A program made the position numbers and the translations under genes. From positions 1 to 64,000 of the forward strand of contig CAWIMG010000032.1 of assembly GCA_963837105.1 (NCBI GenBank): a stretch of 64,000 bases of DNA. The letters are read 5' to 3'. This document shows, piece by piece, positions 24,743 to 33,826 of the stretch. The notes beneath the pieces are model-generated. The model was given only the letters and a program-made list of their open reading frames with translations, had not been told where the DNA came from and ran no database searches. Position 1 is the stretch's first letter; each line of letters begins with the position of its first letter. The DNA is from UBA9676 sp963837105. Its GTDB lineage: Bacteria > Actinomycetota > Actinomycetes > Streptosporangiales > Streptosporangiaceae.

Positions 24743-26386
24743 GTGGCAACTGGAGAGGTAGCGGGGGGAACGGCGCCCCCTGGCGAGTCTGGACGACTGT
24801 TCATCAGGCAGACCTCGGGCCTGGTCCGGGAACTAGGCATCCCGGCCGCCACCGCCATCTCGCTGGCGGCGGTGGCCGTGGTGAACACCTTCATCAACTT
24901 CAACGCGGGCCTGACGGCCTTCGCCAAGGCCGATATGTACCTGCCGCTGCTGGCGGCCGCGCTGATCTGGCTGGTGGCCATGTTCGCCTACCGCTACCTG
25001 CTGCGGGCGGTGCCCCGGGCCGGTGGTGAGTATGTCTACCTGACCCGGATCGTCTCCCCGGTGGTGGGCGCGATCGCGGGCCTGGGCACCGCCGTGGTTT
25101 TCACCTACGTCCTGTCCACGAACGCGCACTTCGCGGCCCAGTTCACCCCGTTCATGCTGAGCGGCCTGGGCACGGTCTTCCACAGCAGCAGCCTGACGAA
25201 CGCCGCCAGCACGGTGACCAGCACCGGCTGGATCTTCGGGATCAGCCTGATCGTGATGGTGATCGTCGCGCTGCTCTCGCTGGCCTCGGTCAAGATCGTC
25301 GCCCGGATCATCCTCGGGCTGATCGTGTTGCAGCTAGTGGCCTTCGTGGTGCTGATGCTGGTGCTGGCGTTCAACTCCCGGGCCGACTTCGCGTCCGCGT
25401 TCGCCAGCTACAGCAACCACCCCGGTGCGTATGGGGACATGATCGCTGCCGGGAAGGCCAGCGGGGTGGTGTTCGGCACCGCGTTCGCGTCCATGATCGC
25501 GATCATCCCGTTCATGGTGCTGAACTACAACGGCGTGCTCTACTCCTACTACGTCGGCGGTGAGCTGCGCCGGCCCGGCCGCACTTACCTGTACGCCTCG
25601 GTCGTCAGCCTGGCGATCCTGGTGGTGCTCTGGGTGGGCGTCTGGGCGCTGCTGCGGGGCCGGATCGGGCTGCCGTTCATGCAGGCCCAGGCCAATCTCG
25701 GGGCCAGCAACCCGGCCGCCTACGGGAAGATCACCAACCTCAGCTCGGTGGCGGGCGGCCTCGGCTACGGGATGGTCCTGACCTCCAACCCGATCGCCAG
25801 GCTCCTGTTCGCGACCGCGGTGCCGTTCGCGGAGATCGCGGTCAACCTGGCCTTCGTGACGGTCACCACCCGGGTGCTGTTCGCCCAGGCCTTCGACCGG
25901 CTGCTGCCGGTCAGGGTGGCCAAGGTGGGCGAGCGCAACCACGCGCCGAATGTGGCCATCGCGATCGTGCTGATCGTGGGTGCCGCGTTCTGCTACCTGA
26001 CCAGCTACGTCAACCTCAGCAACATCGTGGCCCAGCAGAGCCTGTTCTTCGCGCTGATCCTGCTGGCCGGCGGGGTGGCCGCGGCCTTCCTGCCGTCCCG
26101 GCGGCCGGACCTGATCACGCTGTCCGGCGCGTCCGAGGCCGAGCGGCAGTCGTTCCTGCGCAAGGTCGCCACGGTCGGCTGGGTCACCACCATTCTCGCC
26201 CTGTTCACCGTCATCGAGATCCTCATCCACCCGTCGGTCTATGGCCGGTTCAGCATCCCGTCCACCATCACCCTGGTGGTGGTGCTCGGTGCGGGACCGG
26301 TGATCTACCTCATCGCCCGGGCGGTCCGGCGCAGGCGCGACTCGCTGGACATCTCGCTCGCCATGCACGAACTACCGCCGGACTGA
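24743..26386 (+). CDS. APC-family amino acid/amine permease
   Basis: An inner-membrane amino acid-polyamine-organocation transporter of 547 residues. About twelve hydrophobic segments follow the N-terminal SGLVRELGIPAATAISLAAV, and the GGEYVYLTRI motif after helix 2 is characteristic of APC carriers. The GTG start at 24743 follows a full AGGAGG at 24731-24736, so translation should be strong. The substrate is not evident. An extended outer loop (about 130-155) and the stretch FMVLNYNGVLYSYYVGGELR (helix 6 region) are visible. It is divergent from the glycosyltransferase gene. Confidence 0.88.
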   Translation: MATGEVAGGTAPPGESGRLFIRQTSGLVRELGIPAATAISLAAVAVVNTFINFNAGLTAFAKADMYLPLLAAALIWLVAMFAYRYLLRAVPRAGGEYVYLTRIVSPVVGAIAGLGTAVVFTYVLSTNAHFAAQFTPFMLSGLGTVFHSSSLTNAASTVTSTGWIFGISLIVMVIVALLSLASVKIVARIILGLIVLQLVAFVVLMLVLAFNSRADFASAFASYSNHPGAYGDMIAAGKASGVVFGTAFASMIAIIPFMVLNYNGVLYSYYVGGELRRPGRTYLYASVVSLAILVVLWVGVWALLRGRIGLPFMQAQANLGASNPAAYGKITNLSSVAGGLGYGMVLTSNPIARLLFATAVPFAEIAVNLAFVTVTTRVLFAQAFDRLLPVRVAKVGERNHAPNVAIAIVLIVGAAFCYLTSYVNLSNIVAQQSLFFALILLAGGVAAAFLPSRRPDLITLSGASEAERQSFLRKVATVGWVTTILALFTVIEILIHPSVYGRFSIPSTITLVVVLGAGPVIYLIARAVRRRRDSLDISLAMHELPPD

Positions 26387-26389
26387 CGC

Positions 26390-27361
26390 ATGCCGGTCTT
26401 CCGCCAGCCGAAAAAGGGGCGCGCCCTGCGCCTCTTTTTCGCGACCGACCTGCACGGCTCCGAGGTCTGCTTCCGCAAATTCCTCGCCGCCGCCAAGGTC
26501 TACGAACCCGACGCGCTGATCCTCGGCGGTGACTTCGCCGGCAAGGCCCTGGTCCCGGTGCTGCGCCGGGGCGAGTCCTGGTCGGCCAGCCTGGACGGCC
26601 AGGAGATGACCGTGCCACTGGCCGAGTACGACCGGCTGGCCGCCGACTTCCGGCGGCGCGGCTTCTACCCGGTGCAGATGGACGACGACCAGCTCGCCCG
26701 GCTCAGCGCCAACCCGGCCGAACTGGAGGCACTGTTCCAGTCCGAGATCGCGGGTCAGGTCAAGCGCTGGTGTGACCTGGCCGCCGAGCGGCTGGACCCG
26801 GCCGTCCGCATCATCATCACCCCTGGCAACGACGACCCGGTGAGTGCGGACCCGCTGCTGGCCGCGGACGAGCGGGTGGAATTCCCCTCGTTCACAGTCT
26901 GCGAACTAGGCCCGGTCACCATGGCCAGCCTGGGCATGGTCCCGCCCACGCCGTGGAACACCGAGCGGGAGTGCCCGGAGGAAGAAATGGCCAAGCGGAT
27001 CGACGCCATGCTCGAGCCGCTGCCCGAGGGCACCAGGCTGCTGCTCAACTTCCACTGCCCGCCGTACGGGTCCACACTGGACGACGCCCCGGAACTGGAC
27101 GCCAGCCTTAAGCCGGTGATCCGCGGCGGCCGGCCCAGCATCGTGCCGGTCGGCAGCCACGCGGTCCGGGAAGCGATCAAGAAGTACCAGCCGGGGGTGG
27201 GCCTGCACGGCCACATCCACGAGTCGCGCGGGGTACAGAAGATCGGCCGGACCCTGTGCATCAACCCGGGAAGCGACTACTCTTCAGGCGTGCTGCGGGG
27301 CGCGGTGGTAGACCTCGCCGAGGATGGGACGTGCCTGGACTTCCTGCTGACGACCGGATAA
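26390..27361 (+). CDS. Calcineurin-like metallophosphoesterase
   Basis: A 323-residue metallophosphoesterase with all metal-binding motifs: FFATDLHGSE (D-x-H), LILGGDFAGK (GGDF), IITPGNDDP (GNDD in place of GNHE), LNFHCPP (His) and GLHGHIHESRGVQ (GHxH). INPGSDYSSG near the end is typical of the family. The substrate is unknown. The ATG at 26390 is 3 nt after the permease stop, and a strong hairpin covers codons 7-17. The following nucleotidyltransferase-like gene starts 5 nt after the stop, so the pair may act together on nucleotides. Confidence 0.9.
   Translation: MPVFRQPKKGRALRLFFATDLHGSEVCFRKFLAAAKVYEPDALILGGDFAGKALVPVLRRGESWSASLDGQEMTVPLAEYDRLAADFRRRGFYPVQMDDDQLARLSANPAELEALFQSEIAGQVKRWCDLAAERLDPAVRIIITPGNDDPVSADPLLAADERVEFPSFTVCELGPVTMASLGMVPPTPWNTERECPEEEMAKRIDAMLEPLPEGTRLLLNFHCPPYGSTLDDAPELDASLKPVIRGGRPSIVPVGSHAVREAIKKYQPGVGLHGHIHESRGVQKIGRTLCINPGSDYSSGVLRGAVVDLAEDGTCLDFLLTTG
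26410..26440 (+). terminator. Terminator-like hairpin inside the metallophosphoesterase 5' end
   Basis: GAAAAAGGGGCGC (26410-26422) pairs with GCGCCTCTTTTTC (26428-26440) across a 5-nt loop: 13 pairs with one G-U. The A-run and T-run sit at the stem base, as in bidirectional intrinsic terminators. It starts 24 nt after the APC permease stop. Confidence 0.55.
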
Positions 27362-27366
27362 CCGGA

Positions 27367-28128
27367 GTGGCCGGCGGCCCGCTGGCCGACCCGGTAGCCG
27401 AGACCCGGCGGCTGATCGCCCTGGCCGGGCAGCGGGGCCTGGTACTGCGCGCGCTGGGCGGGGTAGGCGTGCTGCTGCAGGCACCGGACGCACGGCCGCG
27501 GCTGCCCCGGCAGGTGAAGGACATCGACCTGGCCGCCGTCCAGGGCACCAGCAAGCCGACCGTGGCCCTGCTCGGGCAGGCCGGCTACCACGCCGAGGAG
27601 ATGTTCAACGCGCTGCGCGGCTCCCGCCGGCTGCTGTTCCATGACCTGGCCAACGGCCGTCACCTGGATGTGTTCGTAGGCGTGTTCGCGATGTGCCATG
27701 CGATCCCGCTCACCGCCCGGCTGGACCGGGAGGAACTGACCGTGCCGCGCGAGGAGCTGCTGCTCACCAAGCTGCAGATCGTCGAGCTGACACCGAACGA
27801 CCAGGGCGACATCTACAACCTGCTGTTCCACAACGAGGTCGGGGACGGCGACGGTGCCCCGATCGAGGCGGCCTTCATCGCCGTCCTGTGCGCCCGGGAC
27901 TGGGGGCTGTGGCGCACCTGCCAGCTCAACATCGAACGGTCGCTGGCCAGCCTGGATGGCTCCGGGCTGGCGCCGGATGAGCAGCAGACGGTCGCCGGCC
28001 GCCTGGACTTTCTGCGTGACCGCATCGACGCCGAGCCCAAGAGCATGAAGTGGCGGCTGCGCAGCCGGGCCGGCGACAAGGTCCGCTGGTATGACGAGCC
28101 GGAGGAAGAGGATCCGGCTGGGCGCTAG
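27367..28128 (+). CDS. Nucleotidyltransferase-like protein
   Basis: A protein of about 253 residues resembling minimal/AbiEii-type nucleotidyltransferases. The features are GGVGVLLQAP (compare the GGxA/G helix), VKDIDLAAVQG (D-x-D metal site), GRHLDVFVGVFAMC (third acidic residue) and LLLTKLQIVELTPNDQGD. No antitoxin gene is next to it, so a toxin-antitoxin role is not supported. The GTG at 27367, just after the metallophosphoesterase stop, is chosen because upstream residues overlap that gene and lack conservation cues. Its stop codon overlaps the gntR stop on the other strand at CTAG (28125-28128). Confidence 0.7.
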   Translation: MAGGPLADPVAETRRLIALAGQRGLVLRALGGVGVLLQAPDARPRLPRQVKDIDLAAVQGTSKPTVALLGQAGYHAEEMFNALRGSRRLLFHDLANGRHLDVFVGVFAMCHAIPLTARLDREELTVPREELLLTKLQIVELTPNDQGDIYNLLFHNEVGDGDGAPIEAAFIAVLCARDWGLWRTCQLNIERSLASLDGSGLAPDEQQTVAGRLDFLRDRIDAEPKSMKWRLRSRAGDKVRWYDEPEEEDPAGR

Positions 28129-28913
28129 GCCCGCCCGGCGGGCACCGGGTCGGCGGTGAGCCGGGGCATGCTGGTGGTGAACGCGTACCGGGACGCCCGG
28201 TACAGGTGCTGCGCGAACTCGACCGGCCGCCCGTTCTCGTCGTAGGCGGTCCGCTCCATGGTCAGCAGCGCGGCGCCGCGGGTCTCGTTCAGAATCCGGG
28301 CCTCGGTGGCGGAGGCGTTCTTGGCCGACATCCGCTGGGTGGCCGACCCGAGCCGGACACCGGACGCCCGCAGCAGTTCGTACAGGCCGTGCTCGGCCAG
28401 CATCTCGCTGGACAGGTGGACCAGCGCGGCGGGCAGGAAGTTGTGCATCAGCGCGATCGGCTCGCCATCGGCCAGCCGGATCCGCTCCAGGCTGATCACC
28501 AGCGCCCGCTCGGGCAGCTGCAGCGCCCGCGCCACCGGCTCGCTGGCGTGGCTGACCTCGTTGCGGATCACCTGCGTGGCCGGTCCCCGCCCGGCTGCCG
28601 CCAGATCGTCATACAGGCTGGTCAGCTCGACATCCCGGTCGATCTTCTCCTTAGCGACCAGGGTGCCGGCCCCGCGCTTGCGGACCACCAGCCCCTTGTT
28701 CGACAGATACAGGAACGCGGCGCGCACGGTCGGCCGGGACAGGCCCAGCCGCACCGCCAGATCGGCCTCATTGTCCAGCCGGGAGCCCACCTTGAGCGTG
28801 CCCGAGCGGATCGCGGTCTCGTACTGCTGGGCGAGCTGGAAGTAGAGCGGCACCGGGCTGGTCCGGTCGATGACGATGGCATCGGAGACGGCGGTGTCAG
28901 GTTCCGGTAGCAC
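28125..28913 (-). CDS. GntR-family (HutC/UTRA) regulator of the inositol cluster
   Basis: A 262-residue repressor-type protein with an N-terminal winged helix (PVPLYFQLAQQYETAIRSG ... NEADLAVRLGLSRPTVRAAF, about 20-90) and a C-terminal UTRA ligand-binding domain (about 105-245; LERIRLADGEPIALMHNFLP). It lies 98 nt downstream of iolD, like the GntR-type IolR regulators linked to inositol operons in actinobacteria. A perfect palindrome 34 nt upstream of its start and a matching one at the iolC promoter are its likely operators, predicting autoregulation and control by an inositol-derived ligand. Confidence 0.88.
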   Translation of the reverse strand: MLPEPDTAVSDAIVIDRTSPVPLYFQLAQQYETAIRSGTLKVGSRLDNEADLAVRLGLSRPTVRAAFLYLSNKGLVVRKRGAGTLVAKEKIDRDVELTSLYDDLAAAGRGPATQVIRNEVSHASEPVARALQLPERALVISLERIRLADGEPIALMHNFLPAALVHLSSEMLAEHGLYELLRASGVRLGSATQRMSAKNASATEARILNETRGAALLTMERTAYDENGRPVEFAQHLYRASRYAFTTSMPRLTADPVPAGRA

Positions 28914-28946
28914 GCTGGTCGGCCCGCCTTCTGCGCATTAACTCAT

Positions 28947-28958
28947 TTGTCCGGACAA
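28947..28958. promoter_or_regulatory. Palindromic operator TTGTCCGGACAA upstream of gntR
   Basis: A perfect 12-bp palindrome 34 nt before the GTG of the GntR gene. A possible minus-strand -10 (GATAAT, 28963-28968) lies just upstream, so a bound regulator would cover the start of transcription. A second copy stands at 33860-33871. Confidence 0.6.
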
Positions 28959-29011
28959 TGTCATTATCGCGTAGCTGACCCGAGTATCCAAACCTCCTCC
29001 CGCCACCGGCG

Positions 29012-30886
29012 TCAGCCAGGCCGGGAGGGACGGTAACGCGGCCGCTGGCGGCGTTTGGCATCCTCGTAGGCCGCGCGGGCGGCCTGGGTCGCCGGCAGCT
29101 CCGAGACCTGCGCGACCGGCACGTCCCACCACGCGTCCGAGCCCGGGGCGGGTATGGACGGGTCGGTCTCGACCTGGATCACCGTTGTGTGGCTGGCCGC
29201 CCGCGCAGCCGCCAGCGCCGTGCTCAGCTCGCTGACCGAGCCCGCCCGGACCGCGTGCGCGCCCAGGCTGGCCGCGTTCGCTGCCAGGTTGACCGGCAGG
29301 ACGCCGCCGTCCAGCTGGCCGGTCGCCGGGTCACGGTACCGGTAGCGGGTGCCGAACCCGCCCGACCCGATCGACGCCGACAGGCCGCCGATGGACTGGA
29401 ACCCGTGGTTGTCCACCAGCACCACCACCAGCTTGATGCCCTCGGCCACGGCGGTGACCAGCTCGGCGCTGAGCATCAGGTACGACCCGTCGCCCACCAG
29501 CACGAACACTTCCCGGTCCGGGGCGGCCAGTTTGACCCCGAGGCCGCCGGCGATCTCGTAACCCATGCACGAGTAGCCGTACTCGACGTGATAACCCTTG
29601 CTGTCCCGGGTCCGCCACAGCTTGTGCAGGTCGCCCGGCATGCTTCCGGCCGCGCAGACCACCACGTCCCGCGGCCCGCTGGCCTCGTTCACCGCGCCGA
29701 TCACCTCGGACTGGGCAGGGAGCGGCTGATGCCCCAGGTGGTAGGCGCGCTCCACCACCGCGTCCCAGGCCGCCGCCCGCTGCCCGGCGGCGGTCGTGTA
29801 GGCCGGGTCGGCATGCCAGTCACCCACCGCCGCGGCCAGCTCGGCCAGGCCTGCCCGGGCATCGGCCAGCAGCGGCAGCGCGGACAGCTTGGCCGCGTCC
29901 GGCGCGGCCACGTTCAGCCCGATGAACCGCACCGCCGGGTTGCCGAACAGGCTGCCGCTCGCGGTGGTGAAGTCGCTCCAGCGGGTGCCGACCCCGATGA
30001 CCAGGTCCGCCTCGGCGGCGATGGCATTGGCCGCGGTGGATCCGGTGGCACCGATCGCGCCCACCGCCGCCGGGTGGTCGTAGGCCAGCGCTCCCTTGCC
30101 CGCCTGGGTCTCGGCGACCGGGACACCCGTCCGTTCGGCGAAGGCGGCCAGTTCGGCGGCGGCGCCGCTGTAATGCACGCCGCCACCGGCCACCAGCAGC
30201 GGGCGCTGGCTGGTGGTGAGCATTGCGGCCGCCTCCGCCAGCGGCTGCGGTTCCGGCCGCGGCCGGCCGACCCGCCACACCCGGGTGGCGAACAGCTCGT
30301 CCGGCCAGTCGGCCGCCTCCGCCGCGGTGTCCTGCGGCAGCGCCAGCGTGACCGCGCCGGTCTCAGCCGGGTCGGTGAGCACCCGCATCGCCGCCAGCAG
30401 CGCGGCAGGCAGCTGCTCGGCCCGCCAGATCCGGTCGAAGTACCTCGAGACTGGCCGCAGGCAGTCGTTGACGGAGACGTCCAGGCTGCGCGGGTCTTCC
30501 AGTTCCTGCAGCACCGGGCTGGCCGGCCGGGTGGCGAACACATCGCCGGGCAGCAGCAGCACCGGCAGCCGGTTGATCGTGGCCAGCGCCGCCCCGGTAA
30601 CCATGTTGGTGGCGCCCGGGCCGATCGAGGAGGTACAGGCGAACGCCTGCAGCCGGTCCTTCATCCGCGCGAAGCCGGCCGCGGCGTGCACCATCGCCTG
30701 CTCGTTGCGCGCCTGGTAGTAGCGCAGTCCATCGCCGGCCGCCAGCAGGGCCTCGCCGAGCCCGGCCACGTTCCCGTGCCCGAAGATGCCCCAGCAGCCG
30801 GCGAAGAAGCGCTGCCGCTGCCCGTCCCGCTCGGTGTACTGGACGGTGAGGAACCGGACCAGCGCCTGCCCGACCGTCAGTCTCAC
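29012..30886 (-). CDS. iolD: 3D-(3,5/4)-trihydroxycyclohexane-1,2-dione hydrolase
   Basis: IolD is a thiamine-diphosphate enzyme that opens the inositol-derived ring dione to 5-deoxy-glucuronate. The 624-residue protein has the three ThDP domains: the N-terminal Pyr domain with FAGCWGIFGHGNVAGLGEAL and SIGPGATNMVTGAA, the central domain, and the PP domain with GYSCMGYEIAGGLGVKLA and the metal/ThDP motif VGDGSYLMLSAELVTA ... VVLVDNHGFQSIG. The GTG start overlaps the iolB stop (GTGA). Fourth gene of the minus-strand iol operon. Confidence 0.94.
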   Translation of the reverse strand: MRLTVGQALVRFLTVQYTERDGQRQRFFAGCWGIFGHGNVAGLGEALLAAGDGLRYYQARNEQAMVHAAAGFARMKDRLQAFACTSSIGPGATNMVTGAALATINRLPVLLLPGDVFATRPASPVLQELEDPRSLDVSVNDCLRPVSRYFDRIWRAEQLPAALLAAMRVLTDPAETGAVTLALPQDTAAEAADWPDELFATRVWRVGRPRPEPQPLAEAAAMLTTSQRPLLVAGGGVHYSGAAAELAAFAERTGVPVAETQAGKGALAYDHPAAVGAIGATGSTAANAIAAEADLVIGVGTRWSDFTTASGSLFGNPAVRFIGLNVAAPDAAKLSALPLLADARAGLAELAAAVGDWHADPAYTTAAGQRAAAWDAVVERAYHLGHQPLPAQSEVIGAVNEASGPRDVVVCAAGSMPGDLHKLWRTRDSKGYHVEYGYSCMGYEIAGGLGVKLAAPDREVFVLVGDGSYLMLSAELVTAVAEGIKLVVVLVDNHGFQSIGGLSASIGSGGFGTRYRYRDPATGQLDGGVLPVNLAANAASLGAHAVRAGSVSELSTALAAARAASHTTVIQVETDPSIPAPGSDAWWDVPVAQVSELPATQAARAAYEDAKRRQRPRYRPSRPG

Positions 30887-31836
30887 GGCCGCTCCCGGTG
30901 TGATGTCATCGGCACCCGCGGATCCACCTGCTGGCCCGGCCAGGTGTCCCGGATCCAGGCATGCGCCGGATCGTCGCAGAACGCCATCGTCCGCTCCGCG
31001 GCCGGGCCGGCCAGCACGTTCAGGTAGTACAGGTGGTAACCGGGCGCGGCCATGGACGGGCCGTGGTAGCCGTGCGGCACCAGCACCACGTCGCCGGTGC
31101 GGACCTCGGCCAGCACGTCGATCGGGCGGGCCGGGGACGAGGCGTAGACCCGCTGGTAGCCGGTACCTGGGCCGGCCGGGCCGCCGGCCACTTCGAAGTA
31201 GTAGATCTCCTCCAGCACCGCCTCGCCCGGGCGTGGCTCGTCGTGCTTGTGCGGCGGGTAGGACGACCAGTTGCCCGCCGGGGTCAGCACCTCCACTGCG
31301 ACCAGCCGGCCGGTCTCGAAGGCCGTGGGCGAGCAGAAGTTGTTCACCTGCCGGGTCGCCTGCCCGCTGCCCCGGATCTCGATCGGCACCTGCTCGGCCG
31401 GGCCGTACCGGGCCGGGAGCCGCCGGGTGGCCCGGGCGCCGGGCAGCGCGAACCGGCCGCCCGCGGCCGAGTACACCGTCGCCGCCATGCCGGCCGGAAG
31501 GTAGGCGAAGTCGGTGACCCGGCTGAACACGTCCGCCCGCCCGGCCAGCGCGAACTCCTGCCCGTCCACGCGCACCTGGCAGCCACCGGCCAGCGGCAGC
31601 ACCAGCACCTCGTCCGGCCCGGCCGGCAGTTCCGCCTGGCCGCCCGGCGGCAGCTCCAGCACCCGCAGCGAGCAGTACTGCCAGCCGCAGTCCTGCTGCG
31701 ACAGCGCCACCGCGAACTGGCCGGACCGGCGCGATCCGGCGGGCAGGTACCAGCCGCCCGGCCGGCCCTCGCCGCCGCCCGCCCGCCCGCCGCCCGCCCG
31801 GCCGGTGTCTGACTCGCCCGCGCCGCCCGCTGTCAC
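30883..31836 (-). CDS. iolB: 5-deoxy-glucuronate isomerase
   Basis: IolB isomerises 5-deoxy-D-glucuronate to 2-deoxy-5-keto-gluconate in inositol breakdown. The bicupin protein (317 residues) has an extra Gly-rich 28-residue N-terminus, then WYLPAGSRRSGQFAVALSQQ. The second cupin has YPPHKHDEPRPGEAVLEEIY with the metal-binding His/Glu set and VLVPHGYHGPSMAAPGYHLY near the C-terminus. It overlaps its neighbours on both sides by 4 nt (GTGA), so it is translationally coupled to the aldolase and iolD genes. Confidence 0.93.
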   Translation of the reverse strand: MTAGGAGESDTGRAGGGRAGGGEGRPGGWYLPAGSRRSGQFAVALSQQDCGWQYCSLRVLELPPGGQAELPAGPDEVLVLPLAGGCQVRVDGQEFALAGRADVFSRVTDFAYLPAGMAATVYSAAGGRFALPGARATRRLPARYGPAEQVPIEIRGSGQATRQVNNFCSPTAFETGRLVAVEVLTPAGNWSSYPPHKHDEPRPGEAVLEEIYYFEVAGGPAGPGTGYQRVYASSPARPIDVLAEVRTGDVVLVPHGYHGPSMAAPGYHLYYLNVLAGPAAERTMAFCDDPAHAWIRDTWPGQQVDPRVPMTSHRERP

Positions 31837-32705
31837 AGCAGGCTCACCGCCATGTCGGCGGCCGCGGCCACGTCGTCGCCCGGCGGGTAGAGCAGGTTGC
31901 GGCCGACGACCAGGCCACGCATGTTGGGCAGCTGCAGTGCCTTCTGCCAGCGGGCGAACATCTCGTCCGGGCGGTCGCTGGTATCCCCGCCCAGCAGCAT
32001 GGTCGGCAGGGTGGACGCCTCGGCGACCCGCTCCATCTCCGCCACCACCGGGATCTTCAGCCAGGTGTAGGCGGAGGTCGTGCCGAGCCCGGAGGCGATC
32101 GTCATCGACCGGATGACGGCGTCGGGCGTCAGGTCGTTCCGCGCGTGCTTACCGGCCCGGCGGACCATGAACGGCTCGATCATGGCGATGGTCTGGCGGC
32201 CGGCCAGTTCGCTGACCGCGTCCGCGCACGCCGCCAGCGTGCCCGCCGTCGCCGGGTCGTCCACGTCGATCCGCAGCAGCATCTTGCCCGCGTCCAGCCC
32301 GCTGGCCGCGATGGCCGCGGCCCGGTAGCCGGTGAACCGGTCGTCGATCTCGAAAGCCGCGCCGGGCAGCCCGCCGCGGTTCATCGAGCCGATGGCCAGC
32401 TTGCCGTCCAGGGCGCCGAGCAGCAGCAGGTCCTCGATCACGTCGGCGGTGCCGAGCACCCCGTCCACACCGGGCCGGCCGAGCGCGGTCAGGATCCGGT
32501 CCAGCAGGTCGGTCCGGCTGGCCATGGCCATCGGCCGGTCCCCGGCCTGCAGGATGCCGCGGGCGGTGTGGTCCGCCGCGATGATCATGAGCCGGCCGGA
32601 GTCGCCCAGCCATGGCCGCCGCTGCCGCACCGCGGCCGCGTCCGCTACCGCTCCGGGCCGGTGCGCCCGGGTTTCGGTGATCATCCGGCGCTGCTCATCC
32701 CGCAC
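31833..32705 (-). CDS. (beta/alpha)8 aldolase, Cgl0158 family
   Basis: A 290-residue TIM-barrel protein of the family named for C. glutamicum Cgl0158, related to deoxyribose-phosphate/fructose-bisphosphate aldolases. It is placed between iolC and iolB, exactly as in the C. glutamicum inositol cluster. It probably splits 2-deoxy-5-keto-gluconate 6-phosphate into dihydroxyacetone phosphate and malonate semialdehyde, the job of IolJ. Visible features are RLMIIAADHTARG (N-terminal strand), LAIGSMNRGG, KMLLRIDVDDPATAG and AYTWLKIPVV with the presumed Schiff-base Lys. The GTG start overlaps iolC by 11 nt; Met8 is an alternative start. Confidence 0.85.
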   Translation of the reverse strand: MRDEQRRMITETRAHRPGAVADAAAVRQRRPWLGDSGRLMIIAADHTARGILQAGDRPMAMASRTDLLDRILTALGRPGVDGVLGTADVIEDLLLLGALDGKLAIGSMNRGGLPGAAFEIDDRFTGYRAAAIAASGLDAGKMLLRIDVDDPATAGTLAACADAVSELAGRQTIAMIEPFMVRRAGKHARNDLTPDAVIRSMTIASGLGTTSAYTWLKIPVVAEMERVAEASTLPTMLLGGDTSDRPDEMFARWQKALQLPNMRGLVVGRNLLYPPGDDVAAAADMAVSLL

Positions 32706-33672
32706 GGGCCGTCTCCTCCAGTAGGGCCGTCACCTCGGCAGCGGTGGGCATGGCGTCCGAGCAGGCGATCCGGGAGGCGACGATGGCCCCGGCGGCATTG
32801 GCGAACGAGATGGTGGTGGCCAGGTCCCAGCCGGACAGCAGGCCGTGGCAGAGTGCGCCACCGAACGCATCGCCCGCGCCGATCCCGTTGACCACCGGCA
32901 CCCGGACCGGTGGCACCCGGACCTCATGCCGGCCGTCCCTGGCCAGCACCCCGTCCGGGCCCTGCTTGATCACGGCCAGCTGGATGCCCGCCGCCAGCAG
33001 CGTGTCCGCCGCCCGGTCCGGGTCCGCGGTGCCAACCGCCATCTCGCACTCGGCGGTGTTCCCGACCGCGACCGTGGCCATGGGCAGCGCGGCCGCGGTG
33101 TGCTGCCGCGCCTGGGCTGCCGAGGCCCAGAACATCGGCCGGTAGTCGAGGTCAAGGACGGTCGGGTGGCGCCGTTCCCGGACGCGCAGGGCGGCCAGCG
33201 TGGCCGCCCTGCTGGGCTCCACCGACAGGCCGGTCACGGTGGCCCAGAAGATGGTTGCCGCCGCGATGGCCGGCCGGTCCAGCTCGGCCTCGTAGATCTC
33301 CAGATCGGGGGCCTTGGGGTAGCGGTAGAAGTAGAGCGGGAAGTCGTCCGGCGGGAACATCTCACAGAAGGTGATCGGGGTCGGCAGCTCCGGGACAGCG
33401 GTCACATACCGGTCGTCCACGCCATAGCCGCGCAGGGCGGCGTGGATGAAGTCGCCGAACGGGTCGGCCCCGGTGCGGGTGATGATGGCGGCCCGGCGGC
33501 CGTACCGGGCGGCGGCCACCGCCACGTTCGCCGGGCTGCCGCCCAGATAGCGGCCGAACCGGTCGACATCGGCCAGGCCCACCCCGGTCCGCAGCGGGTA
33601 CAGGTCGACCCCGGCCCGGCCCATGGTGATGAGCTCATCGCCGCCGCCGCCGTCCGGCTGCCAGTTCGTCAC
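32695..33672 (-). CDS. iolC: 5-dehydro-2-deoxygluconokinase
   Basis: A PfkB/ribokinase-family kinase phosphorylating 2-deoxy-5-keto-gluconate. The product (~325 residues from the GTG at 33672) contains LITMGRAGVDLYPLRTGVGL, the sugar-binding loop GGSPANVAVAAARYGRRAAI, and the C-terminal ATP/anion-hole motif NGIGAGDAFGGALCHGLL with the catalytic Asp. The frame is open to 34038, but upstream residues are Pro/Arg-rich shadow sequence and the predicted transcript starts near 33820. First gene of the minus-strand iol operon. Confidence 0.92.
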   Translation of the reverse strand: MTNWQPDGGGGDELITMGRAGVDLYPLRTGVGLADVDRFGRYLGGSPANVAVAAARYGRRAAIITRTGADPFGDFIHAALRGYGVDDRYVTAVPELPTPITFCEMFPPDDFPLYFYRYPKAPDLEIYEAELDRPAIAAATIFWATVTGLSVEPSRAATLAALRVRERRHPTVLDLDYRPMFWASAAQARQHTAAALPMATVAVGNTAECEMAVGTADPDRAADTLLAAGIQLAVIKQGPDGVLARDGRHEVRVPPVRVPVVNGIGAGDAFGGALCHGLLSGWDLATTISFANAAGAIVASRIACSDAMPTAAEVTALLEETARAG

Positions 33673-33826
33673 AGGCCTCAGCTCCAGTCCCGGGCCTGTC
33701 CCCGCCCCGCTGCGCGGGTGGGGGAGCCCGGGCCCGTCCCGGCCCGCGCGGGTACCACGGCCCGGGCCGGCCGGCCGTTGTGCCGCGGCCACGCGCGTGC
33801 CGCCACTGGCGGGACCAGTCAGCAGA

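Noticed and set aside
29189..31027. A 612-codon plus-strand open frame opposite iolD
   Set aside because: Fully antisense to a well-supported ThDP enzyme; no recognisable domain.
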